A DNA stretch of 64,000 nt from Muribaculaceae bacterium (GTDB lineage Bacteria > Bacteroidota > Bacteroidia > Bacteroidales > Muribaculaceae). The notes beneath the pieces were generated by a model, which was given only the letters and a program-made list of their open reading frames with translations, did no database searches and was not told the origin of the DNA. Positions 1-8,339 of this stretch are shown here, one piece after another. Location of the stretch: positions 1-64,000 of the forward strand of contig JAFZKD010000046.1 of NCBI GenBank assembly GCA_017553785.1. The letters run 5' to 3'. The number at the start of each line of letters is the position of its first letter. Positions within the stretch are counted from its first letter, which is position 1. The position numbers were made by a program, and so were the translations under genes.

Positions 1-1155
1 CGTGCCAACAACACCACGCTGGGTGCCGACGACGGTATGGGCCTTGCCCTGGCACTTGCTGCCATCACCGAGCCGACGCTGCAGTGCGGTCCCCTGGAGG
101 TGCTTGCTACCGTTGACGAGGAGACCGGCTTGACTGGTGCCAGCAACATCGAGGCCGACATGCTCGTGGGCGACTACCTGCTCAACCTCGACGAGGAAGA
201 GGACGCCACCATCACCATGGGCTGCGCTGGTGGTCTGGTGAGCATCTTCAAATTCAACTACAAGCCCGAGGCCGCACCCAAGGACCTCACCTACTTTGAG
301 ATCAAGTTTGAGCACTTCCACGGCGGTCACAGCGGCGCCGACATCCACCTGGGATATGCCACCACGACCAAACTGAGTTCACGCCTGTTGTGGAACATCG
401 GCGAGGAGATGGACTATGTACTGGCCAAAATCGACGCCGGAAACCTGCACAATGCCATCGCCCACGCCGCTAACCTCGTTATCGGTATCAAACCCGAAGA
501 TAAGGAGAAGTTGAGCGTCGTGCTCAACACCTTCATCGCCGAGGTGAAGAACGAATACAAGCGCACTGAGCCCAAGATGGAAATCACCTGCAACAGCGTT
601 GACACCCCCGAGACCATTATCGACACTGACACCGCTCGCCGCGTGGTCAATGCCGTTTATGTAGCACCTCACGGCATCGCTGCCATGAGCATGGAGGTAC
701 CTGGCCTCGTTGAGACCTCGACCAACCTTGCCAGCGTGAAGATGCGCGAGGGCAATCAGATTGTTGTGGAGATGTTCCACCGCTCGTCGCTCGAGAGCGG
801 CAAGTATGACCTGACGCACAAGTGCGAGGCCGTCTTCCGTATGGCTGGTGCCAACGAAATCATCAGCGAGGGCGGCTATCAGGGCTGGGAGCCCATCAGT
901 GACAGCCATCTGCTGACCGTTGCTACTGAGCAGTGGGAGAAGCTCTTCGGTGTTCGTCCCAATGTTCGCGCTATCCACGCTGGTCTGGAGTGCGGCCTGT
1001 TCCTCAAGGTACGTCCCGACATGGAGATGATCTCCTTCGGTCCCACGCTGCAAGATGTGCACTCGCCTGCAGAGCGCTGCCACATCCCCGCTGTGGAAAA
1101 GGCATGGAAACAAGTACAGGCCGTCATCAAGGCCATCGCCGAGGAGAGCAAGTAA
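1..1155 (+). CDS. pepD: Aminoacyl-histidine dipeptidase (PepD-like, M20 family), 5' end missing
   Basis: Open from the first base, so the start and roughly the first 100 residues lie outside the window; 384 residues remain of a family usually near 480-490. The sequence begins with TTLGADDGMG, the metal-binding block of PepD-type M20 dipeptidases. The DEETGLTGA block (catalytic and metal-binding glutamates) follows near residue 40 and GGHSGADIH near residue 105. The family is cytosolic, uses two zinc ions and cleaves Xaa-His and other dipeptides. The C-terminal part carries the expected HAGLECGLF and SFGPTLQDVHSP blocks. A small GC-rich hairpin follows the stop. No sign of damage in the part that is visible. 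Confidence 0.93.
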   Translation, partial: RANNTTLGADDGMGLALALAAITEPTLQCGPLEVLATVDEETGLTGASNIEADMLVGDYLLNLDEEEDATITMGCAGGLVSIFKFNYKPEAAPKDLTYFEIKFEHFHGGHSGADIHLGYATTTKLSSRLLWNIGEEMDYVLAKIDAGNLHNAIAHAANLVIGIKPEDKEKLSVVLNTFIAEVKNEYKRTEPKMEITCNSVDTPETIIDTDTARRVVNAVYVAPHGIAAMSMEVPGLVETSTNLASVKMREGNQIVVEMFHRSSLESGKYDLTHKCEAVFRMAGANEIISEGGYQGWEPISDSHLLTVATEQWEKLFGVRPNVRAIHAGLECGLFLKVRPDMEMISFGPTLQDVHSPAERCHIPAVEKAWKQVQAVIKAIAEESK

Positions 1156-1161
1156 ACCTAA

Positions 1162-1176
1162 GCGAGCGCTGCTCGC
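1162..1176 (+). terminator. Short GC-rich hairpin after pepD
   Basis: GCGAGC and GCTCGC are separated by GCT, seven bases after the pepD stop. There is no clear T-run; what follows is a TTTAGAG repeat. It could help end pepD transcription. Confidence 0.35.
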
Positions 1177-1177
1177 A

Positions 1178-1265
1178 GTTTAGAGTTTAGTGGTTAGAGT
1201 TTAGAGAGGCATCCGCCATACTTTTGCCAATGAACTCTAAACCTTAAACTCTAAACTTTAAACTT
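1178..1265. repeat. TTTAGAGTTTAG inverted/direct repeat
   Basis: The left arm (1178-1206) carries copies of a TTTAGAGTTTAG-like word. The right arm (1233-1265) carries the reverse complement (CTAAACTCTAAA-like) three times, so the gap can fold into a long imperfect hairpin. A short piece of the same word appears beside recQ near 23820. Function unknown; it occupies the pepD to DUF3127 gap. Confidence 0.6.
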
Positions 1266-1278
1266 TATAATTATAGAA

Positions 1279-1683
1279 ATGGATATCAAAGGTAAAATTA
1301 TCCAGAAGCTGGAGCCTCAAGGCGGCGTTTCCAAAGCCGGCAACCAATGGAAGAAGCAGGAATACGTGCTTGAGACGTTTGACAGCTACCCTCGCAAGGT
1401 GAAGTTTGACTTCTTTGGCGAACGAGCCGACCAGTACCCTCTTGAGGTAGGTGATGTCATCACTTTGAGCTATGACATCGAGAGTCGCGAGTTCAACGGA
1501 CGCTGGTACACCGACATCCGTGGTTTCAAAGCAATGAAGGAAGACCCCAACAGCGTTCCGGCAGCCACTGCGGCACCCTATCCTCCTGCAGGAGAACCCG
1601 CTCCGGCTCCTGAGGGCATGCCCGCTCCTCCGCCTGTTGAAGACACCTCGTTTGAACAAGGTGGCGACGATCTGCCCTTCTAA
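1279..1683 (+). CDS. DUF3127 protein with SSB-like acidic C-terminal tip
   Basis: A 134-residue protein. Residues 1-95 match the DUF3127 family, seen in Bacteroidota and often annotated as single-stranded-DNA-binding-like: a small beta-rich domain with YPRKVKFDFFGERADQYP and a GDVITLSYDIESREFNGRWY strand pair typical of OB folds. Residues 96-127 are a proline/alanine-rich linker, and the protein ends GGDDLPF. A flexible linker ending in acidic residues plus Pro-Phe is the layout of bacterial SSB, whose tip docks RecQ, RecO, PriA and others. Single-stranded DNA binding is therefore a reasonable inference, not shown directly. It is monocistronic, ending at a strong hairpin. Start ATG 1279 is the only sensible choice. 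Confidence 0.8.
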   Translation: MDIKGKIIQKLEPQGGVSKAGNQWKKQEYVLETFDSYPRKVKFDFFGERADQYPLEVGDVITLSYDIESREFNGRWYTDIRGFKAMKEDPNSVPAATAAPYPPAGEPAPAPEGMPAPPPVEDTSFEQGGDDLPF

Positions 1684-1709
1684 AGAAGAATGAGTTTTAA
1701 CCCTTTATA

Positions 1710-1750
1710 AGTAAAGCGGCTGGTTGTGGAATCAATCAGCCGCTTTACTT
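1710..1750. terminator. Bidirectional terminator
   Basis: A 13-base stem (AGTAAAGCGGCTG with CAGCCGCTTTACT) has a 14-base loop, a T-rich right flank and an A-rich left side. It sits between the convergent DUF3127 and AlbA_2 genes. Confidence 0.8.
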
Positions 1751-1765
1751 TATTCTTGCCGTGCG

Positions 1766-2440
1766 TCATGTTCCCACGATAAGACACTGTCCGTCATGAT
1801 ACTCCAACGTGAGGACGCCCATACCATGCAGGGTCATGACAACCTTGGTTGCGCTCTCCTCGCTGATGTGCGCCAGCCTCATGTAACCGTCCAGCGTGAT
1901 ACCGCCATGATTACGCAGATAGTCAAGCAACACCTGCTCACGTTCGCTGTAACTGATCGTCTCAGCGGTGCGGGTATCCTCTAGGACAGTCTCGACGCTC
2001 ATGATGCGCTCGTGCAGGCGGCTGGCCAGCACGTTTTCGTCCTTGACGCGGAAATAGACGTGCCACACGCCATTATCATCAGGCGCCTCGACAGGTTTCT
2101 CTACCGCCTCGGCAATGTCAGCTTTTACCACCGACTTGCCGTTGATGTTATAGACCTTGAAAGCCACATGCTGCTCGGGGCGGCAATACATCTGTGCCGC
2201 CATCTCAATCATATAGATCTCCTCATCACTGCGCACACCGGTGATGTTGCCGTTATCCTTCACACCAATGAGCAGGTGACCGCCGCTGTTGTTGGCAAAG
2301 GCGGCTATCGAACGGGCAATCTTACGGGCATCGGTAATCTGGTACTTGAAGTCCTGATGTTCGTGCTCCCCCTCGGCAATAAGGTCCTGTATATAGTGGC
2401 TTTTCTTTATCATGATATTTTGCTTTATTTCGTCCTCCAA
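1766..2440 (-). CDS. AlbA_2 (Schlafen-like) domain protein with C-terminal winged helix
   Basis: 224 residues. The N-terminal two thirds match the AlbA_2/'putative DNA-binding' family: E-x-Q-DFK near residue 30, IARSIAAFANNSGGHLLIGV, then VKDNGNITGV. The last 60 residues look like a winged-helix unit (EREQVLLDYLRNHGGITLD...). Such proteins are usually stand-alone regulators or accessory nucleic-acid-binding proteins; the exact role is unknown. The frame opens at 2440, but Met-10 at 2413 is an equally good start. It is a single gene converging on DUF3127 and separated from the SGNH gene by 103 bases in which I see no clear promoter. Confidence 0.75.
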   Translation of the reverse strand: MEDEIKQNIMIKKSHYIQDLIAEGEHEHQDFKYQITDARKIARSIAAFANNSGGHLLIGVKDNGNITGVRSDEEIYMIEMAAQMYCRPEQHVAFKVYNINGKSVVKADIAEAVEKPVEAPDDNGVWHVYFRVKDENVLASRLHERIMSVETVLEDTRTAETISYSEREQVLLDYLRNHGGITLDGYMRLAHISEESATKVVMTLHGMGVLTLEYHDGQCLIVGT

Positions 2441-2543
2441 CCCTGCTGGGCAAAATGCGAATTACACGAATGAGACTAATTACACTAACTTTTATAATAA
2501 CAAGGCACGCAGTTAGTTAAATTCGAGTAATTCGTTGTTAAAA

Positions 2544-3722
2544 TTACCGGGGGTTGTCCACTCCATGCTCCTGAGGGATGGGCGTGCCATTAAGTACGGC
2601 GCGCAGGTAAGGCTCCATCTTTTGGGCATACCACCAGAAGCCGATGTCGGTCAGATGGATGCCATCAACAGTGCCCTCATTATTGGGACCGTAGAGGTCC
2701 TTGCACGTGATATAGTAAAGATTTTTGGGATTATCAGCTTTAAGTTTTAGATAATTCTTGTGGTACTCGTTGTTCTTTGCCGGCAGGTACTCGCTATAGA
2801 ATGCGCTATACTTGGCATAGCTGTACATCTGTCCCTCAACCATGAAGATGGGCACCTCGGGGCGCAATGAGCGCAGGATATTCACAAAGCCATAGGTGAG
2901 CGTGTCACACATGTCCTTGGTGCAATTGGGAATCGGGTCAAGGATGTAGGCCGCCACATCGGGGATAGTCGCCATGGCGCGCGCCATGCACGAGTCCATC
3001 TTGCCCTCGCCGCTAAAGCCCAGATTCACGCACTCCACGTCCAAGTCACGCTGGATGATGCTCGTCGCCACCATACCCGGACGGCAGGCACAGCCACCTT
3101 GCATGATGCTTGTTCCATAGAAAACGAACTTTTTCCCCTGCTTGGGCGAATCCAGTTGGGGTTGCATCAGGACAGCAGTGCTGTCCACGCCTATCTCAAG
3201 CCAGCGCACGCCGTCATACAGGGGCAGGTAAATCATGTATTCATGCATCTTGCCGTCAAGTCGGTCCACATACACCTTGCTCTGGATAGAGTCCTGACGC
3301 GGGCGGATGTCATTGTCGATGCGCACGGGACGATTGCAGTTCACGAACTGCCAACTGTGGGTATCCTCGTCCCAAATATAAAGGTCTGTGCCCTTAATGC
3401 CCGTATCGGCCATATGCATCATATGCATGTTGGTCAGCAGGTTATAGCGCACTGCCACAGCCCTCGAGTCGGTGGCAAAGCGGAAAGCCTTGCCGCTGGT
3501 GCAGTAGGCCCTATCCCACAAAGTGGGGCGAACACTGTCGATAAAGGAGAGGGGGATACGCGATGCCAACGTGTGGTCAAAAGCCCAGTTGATCATTCGG
3601 AACTCCATGGCATCGACATAACGCAACGTATCCTTGTTAGTGAAATCCTGTGCCAACATCAATGCGGGTGTCACAACAAAAAGCGCCACCGCTAAGACTA
3701 AAACCTTTACTGTCTGTTTCAT
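2544..3722 (-). CDS. Secreted SGNH/GDSL-family hydrolase with N-terminal GxDLY domain
   Basis: 392 residues from ATG 3722, which gives a clean signal peptide (MKQTVKVLVLAVALFVVTPA, then LMLAQ). The frame stays open upstream to 3767 but that would overlap the preceding gene. Residues about 40-190 resemble the GxDLY N-terminal beta domain (GIKGTDLYIWDED). Residues 195-380 form the SGNH fold: GTSIMQGG carries the nucleophile serine, NLGFSGEG the glycine block, LDPIPNC the Asn block, and DGIHLTDIG the Asp/His pair. The family includes carbohydrate esterases and lipases of the periplasm or surface; the substrate cannot be told. It is last of a five-gene run starting with the SurA-like gene. Confidence 0.85.
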   Translation of the reverse strand: MKQTVKVLVLAVALFVVTPALMLAQDFTNKDTLRYVDAMEFRMINWAFDHTLASRIPLSFIDSVRPTLWDRAYCTSGKAFRFATDSRAVAVRYNLLTNMHMMHMADTGIKGTDLYIWDEDTHSWQFVNCNRPVRIDNDIRPRQDSIQSKVYVDRLDGKMHEYMIYLPLYDGVRWLEIGVDSTAVLMQPQLDSPKQGKKFVFYGTSIMQGGCACRPGMVATSIIQRDLDVECVNLGFSGEGKMDSCMARAMATIPDVAAYILDPIPNCTKDMCDTLTYGFVNILRSLRPEVPIFMVEGQMYSYAKYSAFYSEYLPAKNNEYHKNYLKLKADNPKNLYYITCKDLYGPNNEGTVDGIHLTDIGFWWYAQKMEPYLRAVLNGTPIPQEHGVDNPR

Positions 3723-3753
3723 AACTCTTTGAATTCTTGAGAAAACTGATGAT

Positions 3754-4569
3754 TCACAACACATCAAGCAACTTGATGGCTTCCATTCGCCCGCAGTTGA
3801 GCAATGTGGGATAATGGGTGTCGCTATTCACAATCATAGGGGCATTGAAGCGCTTGAGCATGCCAAAATACTTCAGATTGGGATAGAGACGGTTGTTCTG
3901 CAACCATGCCTTGGTGTTGATTTCTATAGTGAGATGATGGTCCATAATGTTCTCAAACAGGTCAATGACCAGTTTGTCGTACCATGGCTCCTCATCAATG
4001 CCATCGCGATATTGGCTGGCGTTAAAACCGATCTTGTCCATATGGCCCACAACATCAAAACCGCCCTCGTCAACCATCGCCATCATCTGCGAGAAAAAGC
4101 GCTTTACCACATACTCTATATCGCCATCAAAGTGCTTTGCCATGCGGGATTTAAAAGCCGGATACTTGCCGTCAATGTCCACAAGTTCGCTCGGGTTATT
4201 AATATCGGGGATAAAATGCACCGAGCCAATGCGATAGTCCAGCGGTAATTCCTGGAAATATATGTCTGCTGGGCCATCCCCCGAGCTCACATAGTCAATC
4301 TCCATGGCAGTATATAGGTTGATGCGGTCGCCATAAGCTTTGCGAAGACGTTCCATCTCATCAAAATAGCCGGCAACGCTCTCCTTGGACATATTGCAAG
4401 GACTCTCGACCGAAATGGGAGAATGAGGGGTAAAGCCCAAGTGGGTAAAGCCCAAAGCAATGGCCTCGGTCACAAATTCCTCCATGGGAGCATGCCCGTC
4501 ACAAAATTGCGTGTGGGTGTGCAGGTTATATAAATCGGTTTCTTGGGTGATTCTATTGAAATCAAACAT
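3754..4569 (-). CDS. PHP-domain phosphatase, histidinol-phosphatase (HisJ)-like
   Basis: 271 residues with the PHP metal-site motifs: NLHTHTQFCDGHA at residue 15, a GFTHLGFTPHSP block, an E in AMEIDYV, GSVHFI, VVGHMDKIG and NSDTHYP near the end. The family hydrolyses phosphate esters with a tri-metal centre. HisJ-type members make histidinol, but many Bacteroidota homologues outside his operons are of unknown substrate. Here the context is mutL (18 bases upstream) and an esterase downstream, not histidine genes, so the substrate is left open. Confidence 0.82.
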   Translation of the reverse strand: MFDFNRITQETDLYNLHTHTQFCDGHAPMEEFVTEAIALGFTHLGFTPHSPISVESPCNMSKESVAGYFDEMERLRKAYGDRINLYTAMEIDYVSSGDGPADIYFQELPLDYRIGSVHFIPDINNPSELVDIDGKYPAFKSRMAKHFDGDIEYVVKRFFSQMMAMVDEGGFDVVGHMDKIGFNASQYRDGIDEEPWYDKLVIDLFENIMDHHLTIEINTKAWLQNNRLYPNLKYFGMLKRFNAPMIVNSDTHYPTLLNCGRMEAIKLLDVL

Positions 4570-4587
4570 GATTAACTCTTGTCTGGG

Positions 4588-6447
4588 TTAAAACATTTTA
4601 GTTATCTGGTCCATCGGGATGACAGTGATGATTGTCTTTCCGTCTGGCGTATAATTTGGCTCAGGCAGTCGAAGCAGATCGGCCACAAGAATATCCATTT
4701 CTTCCTGTAACAAAGTGCGTCCGACAGGAATAGCTGCCGAGCGTGCCACAGTGAGTGCCAAGTGGTCAAGAAGACGCTTTTTCAAGGTTGCCCCACCGTT
4801 CTCCACCGTGTCGATAATCTGATTCACCATCGCCGTCGCGTCAACGCCGTCAAGGCCTGACGGGATGGAATTCACCGACCAGTCGTTTCCGCCGAGCGAA
4901 GACAGGGAGAAGCCCATTTTCTCCATCTCGGGAAGCAGACCCTGCAAGGTCACGCTTTGCGATGCGCTCAAGTGCAGCACCTCGGGGAACAGAATCGTTT
5001 GGGACGACATGCTTCCAGTGTGGATACGGCCAATATAGCGGTCGAACAAAATCCTGACATGGGCACGATGCTGGTCAATAATCATCAGTCCCGACTTGGC
5101 AGGCGACAGGATATAGCGGCCCTTAAGCTGCAGATACACGGATTGCAGGTCACCCAACGGCAAGGAGGCTTCCTGACTAGGAAGAGCGACATCTAAGGGC
5201 TGAGCATCAGGCTGTTCGGTAGCCTGATTCATGCTCTCACGCTTCTTGCGCTCGAAGTTGGCGAACAACTCATCCCAATTACTCATCGTCGATTCAGATT
5301 GTGCCTGATGTCGGGGCCTGTTATCCGATGATTTTTGTGTCTTGAAAGGATTATATGCCGTGTCCACCATGATTTCAGGGTTGTGAACCTCAACATGGCT
5401 CTTGTAAGCGGGAATATCAGGAGCTCCCTGGGTATCGAAATCAATCGAAGGCACCTCACTGAAACGTCCCAACGTCTCCTTGACACCGGCTGCGAGGATT
5501 TGCCAAATCGGCATGTCGTCCTCGAACTTGATTTCAGTCTTCGTGGGATGGATATTCACGTCGATAGACTGGGGATCGACCGTAAAGCGGAGGAAATAGT
5601 TGGGTTGCTCTCCCTCGGGGATAAGCTGCTCATAGGCCGACATCACCGCCTTGTGGAAATAGGGATGCCTCATAAAGCGCTCATTGACAAACATGAATTG
5701 CAATGCGTTGCGCTTGCGGCAATTCTCAGGTTTTCCGACATATCCTTGGATCTTGACAATCGATGTGTTGATGCTAACGGGCAGCAACTGCTGATCAATG
5801 CTGTTGCCCATCAAGGCCGAAATCCGCTGTCGGAAAGTGCCAGGCGTCAGCTTGTACATCACATTGCCGTTGTGCATGAGCGTGAACTCCACATTGTTGT
5901 TGACTAAGGCCAGTTTCTCAAACTCCTTGACGATATTACTCAGCTCCACTTGGTTGGATTTCAGGAACTTGCGACGAGCAGGAACATTAAAGAAAATGTT
6001 CTTGATCATGAAATTGCTCCCCACGGGGCACATGTCAGGCTCCTGGCTTTCGCATTGCGACGCGTTAATGACCAAACGGGTGCCCAACTGGGAACCATGG
6101 CGGCGTGTGCGTAATTCGACTTGAGAGATTGCGGCAATCGAGGCCAACGCCTCGCCTCTGAAACCCATCGTGTTCAACGAGAACAAGTCATCAGCACTGC
6201 GAATCTTGCTGGTGCTGTGGCGCTCAAACGCCAATCGCGCGTCTGTCTCGCTCATCCCTACCCCGTCGTCAATGATCTGTATAAGGGTGCGCCCCGCATC
6301 CTTGAGAATAATCTGGACGTGAGTCGCTTGGGCATCAATCGCGTTCTCGACAAGCTCTTTGATAACACTTGCAGGACGCTGGATGACCTCTCCGGCAGCA
6401 ATCTGATTAGCAACAGAATCAGGAAGCAGTTTAATCACATCACTCAT
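4588..6447 (-). CDS. mutL: DNA mismatch repair protein MutL
   Basis: 619 residues from ATG 6447 (MSDVIKLLPDSVANQIAAGE), the conserved MutL start; the frame is open to 6540 but that would run deep into the upstream gene. N-terminal GHKL ATPase motifs: ELVENAIDA, DDGVGM, RHSTSKI, GFRGEALASIAA. The C-terminal dimerisation domain includes DQHRAHVRILFDRY. I do not see the DQHAX2EX4E endonuclease metal motif intact: the stretch reads DQHRAHVRILFDRY, lacking the second glutamate. It couples MutS mismatch recognition to strand removal. The stop of the OstA-like gene is five bases upstream, so translation is probably coupled. Confidence 0.96.
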   Translation of the reverse strand: MSDVIKLLPDSVANQIAAGEVIQRPASVIKELVENAIDAQATHVQIILKDAGRTLIQIIDDGVGMSETDARLAFERHSTSKIRSADDLFSLNTMGFRGEALASIAAISQVELRTRRHGSQLGTRLVINASQCESQEPDMCPVGSNFMIKNIFFNVPARRKFLKSNQVELSNIVKEFEKLALVNNNVEFTLMHNGNVMYKLTPGTFRQRISALMGNSIDQQLLPVSINTSIVKIQGYVGKPENCRKRNALQFMFVNERFMRHPYFHKAVMSAYEQLIPEGEQPNYFLRFTVDPQSIDVNIHPTKTEIKFEDDMPIWQILAAGVKETLGRFSEVPSIDFDTQGAPDIPAYKSHVEVHNPEIMVDTAYNPFKTQKSSDNRPRHQAQSESTMSNWDELFANFERKKRESMNQATEQPDAQPLDVALPSQEASLPLGDLQSVYLQLKGRYILSPAKSGLMIIDQHRAHVRILFDRYIGRIHTGSMSSQTILFPEVLHLSASQSVTLQGLLPEMEKMGFSLSSLGGNDWSVNSIPSGLDGVDATAMVNQIIDTVENGGATLKKRLLDHLALTVARSAAIPVGRTLLQEEMDILVADLLRLPEPNYTPDGKTIITVIPMDQITKMF

Positions 6448-6451
6448 GGTA

Positions 6452-8323
6452 TCACAGGGTTTTAAAGGATGAAACACTATCTGCGGCCACTGTGGCGGAA
6501 CTAGAGCCCTGTCCTGAACGCCGACGCGTGCCTCCCTCAATTGAACGCATGAGTTGCTTGAGCTCTTCGCTCACATCATAGATGTCTTGCGGCTCTTTGG
6601 GTCTCAATGCGTCATACCACTTGAACTGTGGCAAATACATATCCGATTTCTTGGCCAAATAAAGCGGAGTCACCTTCCCGGTGACTTCGGGCCACATAGT
6701 GATGCGGTCCACCTCTTGCTTGGGTTTGAGGTTAAGACGCAGATAGGAAGACTCGGCACTGACCATCTTGTTGTAGGTTGAATCCTTCTCCTCGGGAAAC
6801 ATGATGACCTGCACATTGCCGTCCACTTCAAGACGGCGCAATTCCTTGTTCTCGAACCACGCCTTCATTTTCTTGCCACTCAATTGATCATAGAAGATCT
6901 CTCCCAAATGCTCCGCCATAAAGCCGCCCATGGGCAAGGTCGCCCAGTCGGCGCTGCTATCATTCAGGTGAACGTTAATCTCGTCACCGAATATCTGACG
7001 CTCGAGATTCCATACCACGGCGTGATTATACATGTTGATGATGGTGTCGGCCTCGCTCAACTGCAGCGAATCACAGATGCCCTGCACATCGCTGCGGTAA
7101 AAGCGCACTTGATTGAAGGCGCGCAACACGCGCACCGAGTCGTTGACCGAATCGTTCGTGATATGGTTGATGAGCGTACACAATGTATCGGCATGCAGGT
7201 AGATGGTATCCTTTTGTGAGAACTCACGGGCACGGGCTCGACCGGTCACATAGCTGTAATGGGCATTCTCGTCATGATAGCCATAGTCACCATCAAGAAT
7301 CACCTTGTTGCTGGGGTCGGTAATCACCACTTGGCCACGGGCCTCGCCATAATTACGCTTGCGGTTATAATACACCGTGTCACCCAACAGGGTCTTTCCG
7401 TCCTTGGCAGTAATGACCGCACGCTGATACAAGGTGGCGTCGTCGGCACTGGTATTGTACCAACCATTAGTGGTGTTGATAGTGTTACTGTCACTCACAA
7501 TGAACGTCTCGCTGGTGATATGGGCGATATGGGATTGGGTATTGTATTCCAACAAATCGGTAAACATCTCATACCGGTCATTGAGCAGATGCACATCACG
7601 GGAGAACTCGGCCTGCTTGGTATCCAGCTCATAACGCCCAAACTGCGATGTCAACTCGGTATTGTTCCTGTTATCGACAATGGTTCCGCCATCAAAATAG
7701 TAACCCACGTTGGTATTGATCTCATAGTCAAGCGCATCAGTCAGCAAGGTGGTGCTGCGGTTCTCGAGGCGCACGTTGCTGCGCAACTCGGCAACACCCT
7801 GTTCCCCGTAATAATGCAAGACGTCACTATACACCCACAAGGTGTCGCCCTGGGTCATGCGCACATGGCCAAAAGCATCAAGGGAACTAGTCTCGGCATA
7901 AAAATAGGCACTGTCACAAAACATGAACATGTCACCACGGCGAAACCGCACATTGCCTTTCAATACCTGATAGTCACGGCTGACAGTCTCATCAGCCCTT
8001 AGGATATCGGCATTTTCCAGAAACACCCTGTTGGTCTGATTGCGGTTGGCCTTGGGAATTTGAGGCGTGATACGGGTTACTTTGGGACCTTTGGCTCCCT
8101 TGCGGGCCGCTTGAGCGGGCTGGGGGTTCGTCGGCCGTGTCTTGGTTTGGGAAGTTTGGACTGTCTTCGTCTTGGCGGTACCACGGACCGGGGTTTGGGC
8201 CCACACCACAGGTGACATCATCAACAGCATCAGGCAGCAAGCCAACAGGGCACGACAACAACGAGCAACGCCTCTGGAGACGCCACCCGAGCCGCAATGC
8301 TGATGATGTCGAAATGCTGGCAT
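6452..8323 (-). CDS. OstA/LptA-like LPS transport family protein
   Basis: 623 residues. After an N-terminal hydrophobic stretch (ALLACCLMLLMMSPVVWAQ, residues about 25-45) and a basic, Thr/Lys-rich linker, the protein is a long beta-jellyroll repeat typical of OstA/LptA/LptD N-terminal domains (RADETVSRDYQVLKGNVRFR, ...SDVLHYYGEQG...). In Bacteroidota this large periplasmic OstA-like protein sits between a SurA-type chaperone and mutL, as here, and is thought to bridge LPS across the periplasm. The C-terminus lacks the LptD barrel. Start at 8323 is tentative because an internal Met would also give a signal peptide. Only 16 bases separate it from the upstream gene. Confidence 0.85.
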   Translation of the reverse strand: MPAFRHHQHCGSGGVSRGVARCCRALLACCLMLLMMSPVVWAQTPVRGTAKTKTVQTSQTKTRPTNPQPAQAARKGAKGPKVTRITPQIPKANRNQTNRVFLENADILRADETVSRDYQVLKGNVRFRRGDMFMFCDSAYFYAETSSLDAFGHVRMTQGDTLWVYSDVLHYYGEQGVAELRSNVRLENRSTTLLTDALDYEINTNVGYYFDGGTIVDNRNNTELTSQFGRYELDTKQAEFSRDVHLLNDRYEMFTDLLEYNTQSHIAHITSETFIVSDSNTINTTNGWYNTSADDATLYQRAVITAKDGKTLLGDTVYYNRKRNYGEARGQVVITDPSNKVILDGDYGYHDENAHYSYVTGRARAREFSQKDTIYLHADTLCTLINHITNDSVNDSVRVLRAFNQVRFYRSDVQGICDSLQLSEADTIINMYNHAVVWNLERQIFGDEINVHLNDSSADWATLPMGGFMAEHLGEIFYDQLSGKKMKAWFENKELRRLEVDGNVQVIMFPEEKDSTYNKMVSAESSYLRLNLKPKQEVDRITMWPEVTGKVTPLYLAKKSDMYLPQFKWYDALRPKEPQDIYDVSEELKQLMRSIEGGTRRRSGQGSSSATVAADSVSSFKTL

Positions 8324-8339
8324 CGGTCAGTCGGGATTA

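Noticed and set aside
3754..4569. Histidine biosynthesis locus
   Set aside because: Only a PHP-type phosphatase is present; no other his genes are in the window.
7259..8002. 247-codon plus-strand frame opposite the OstA-like gene
   Set aside because: Ile/Val/His-rich mirror of the jellyroll coding strand; not a gene.
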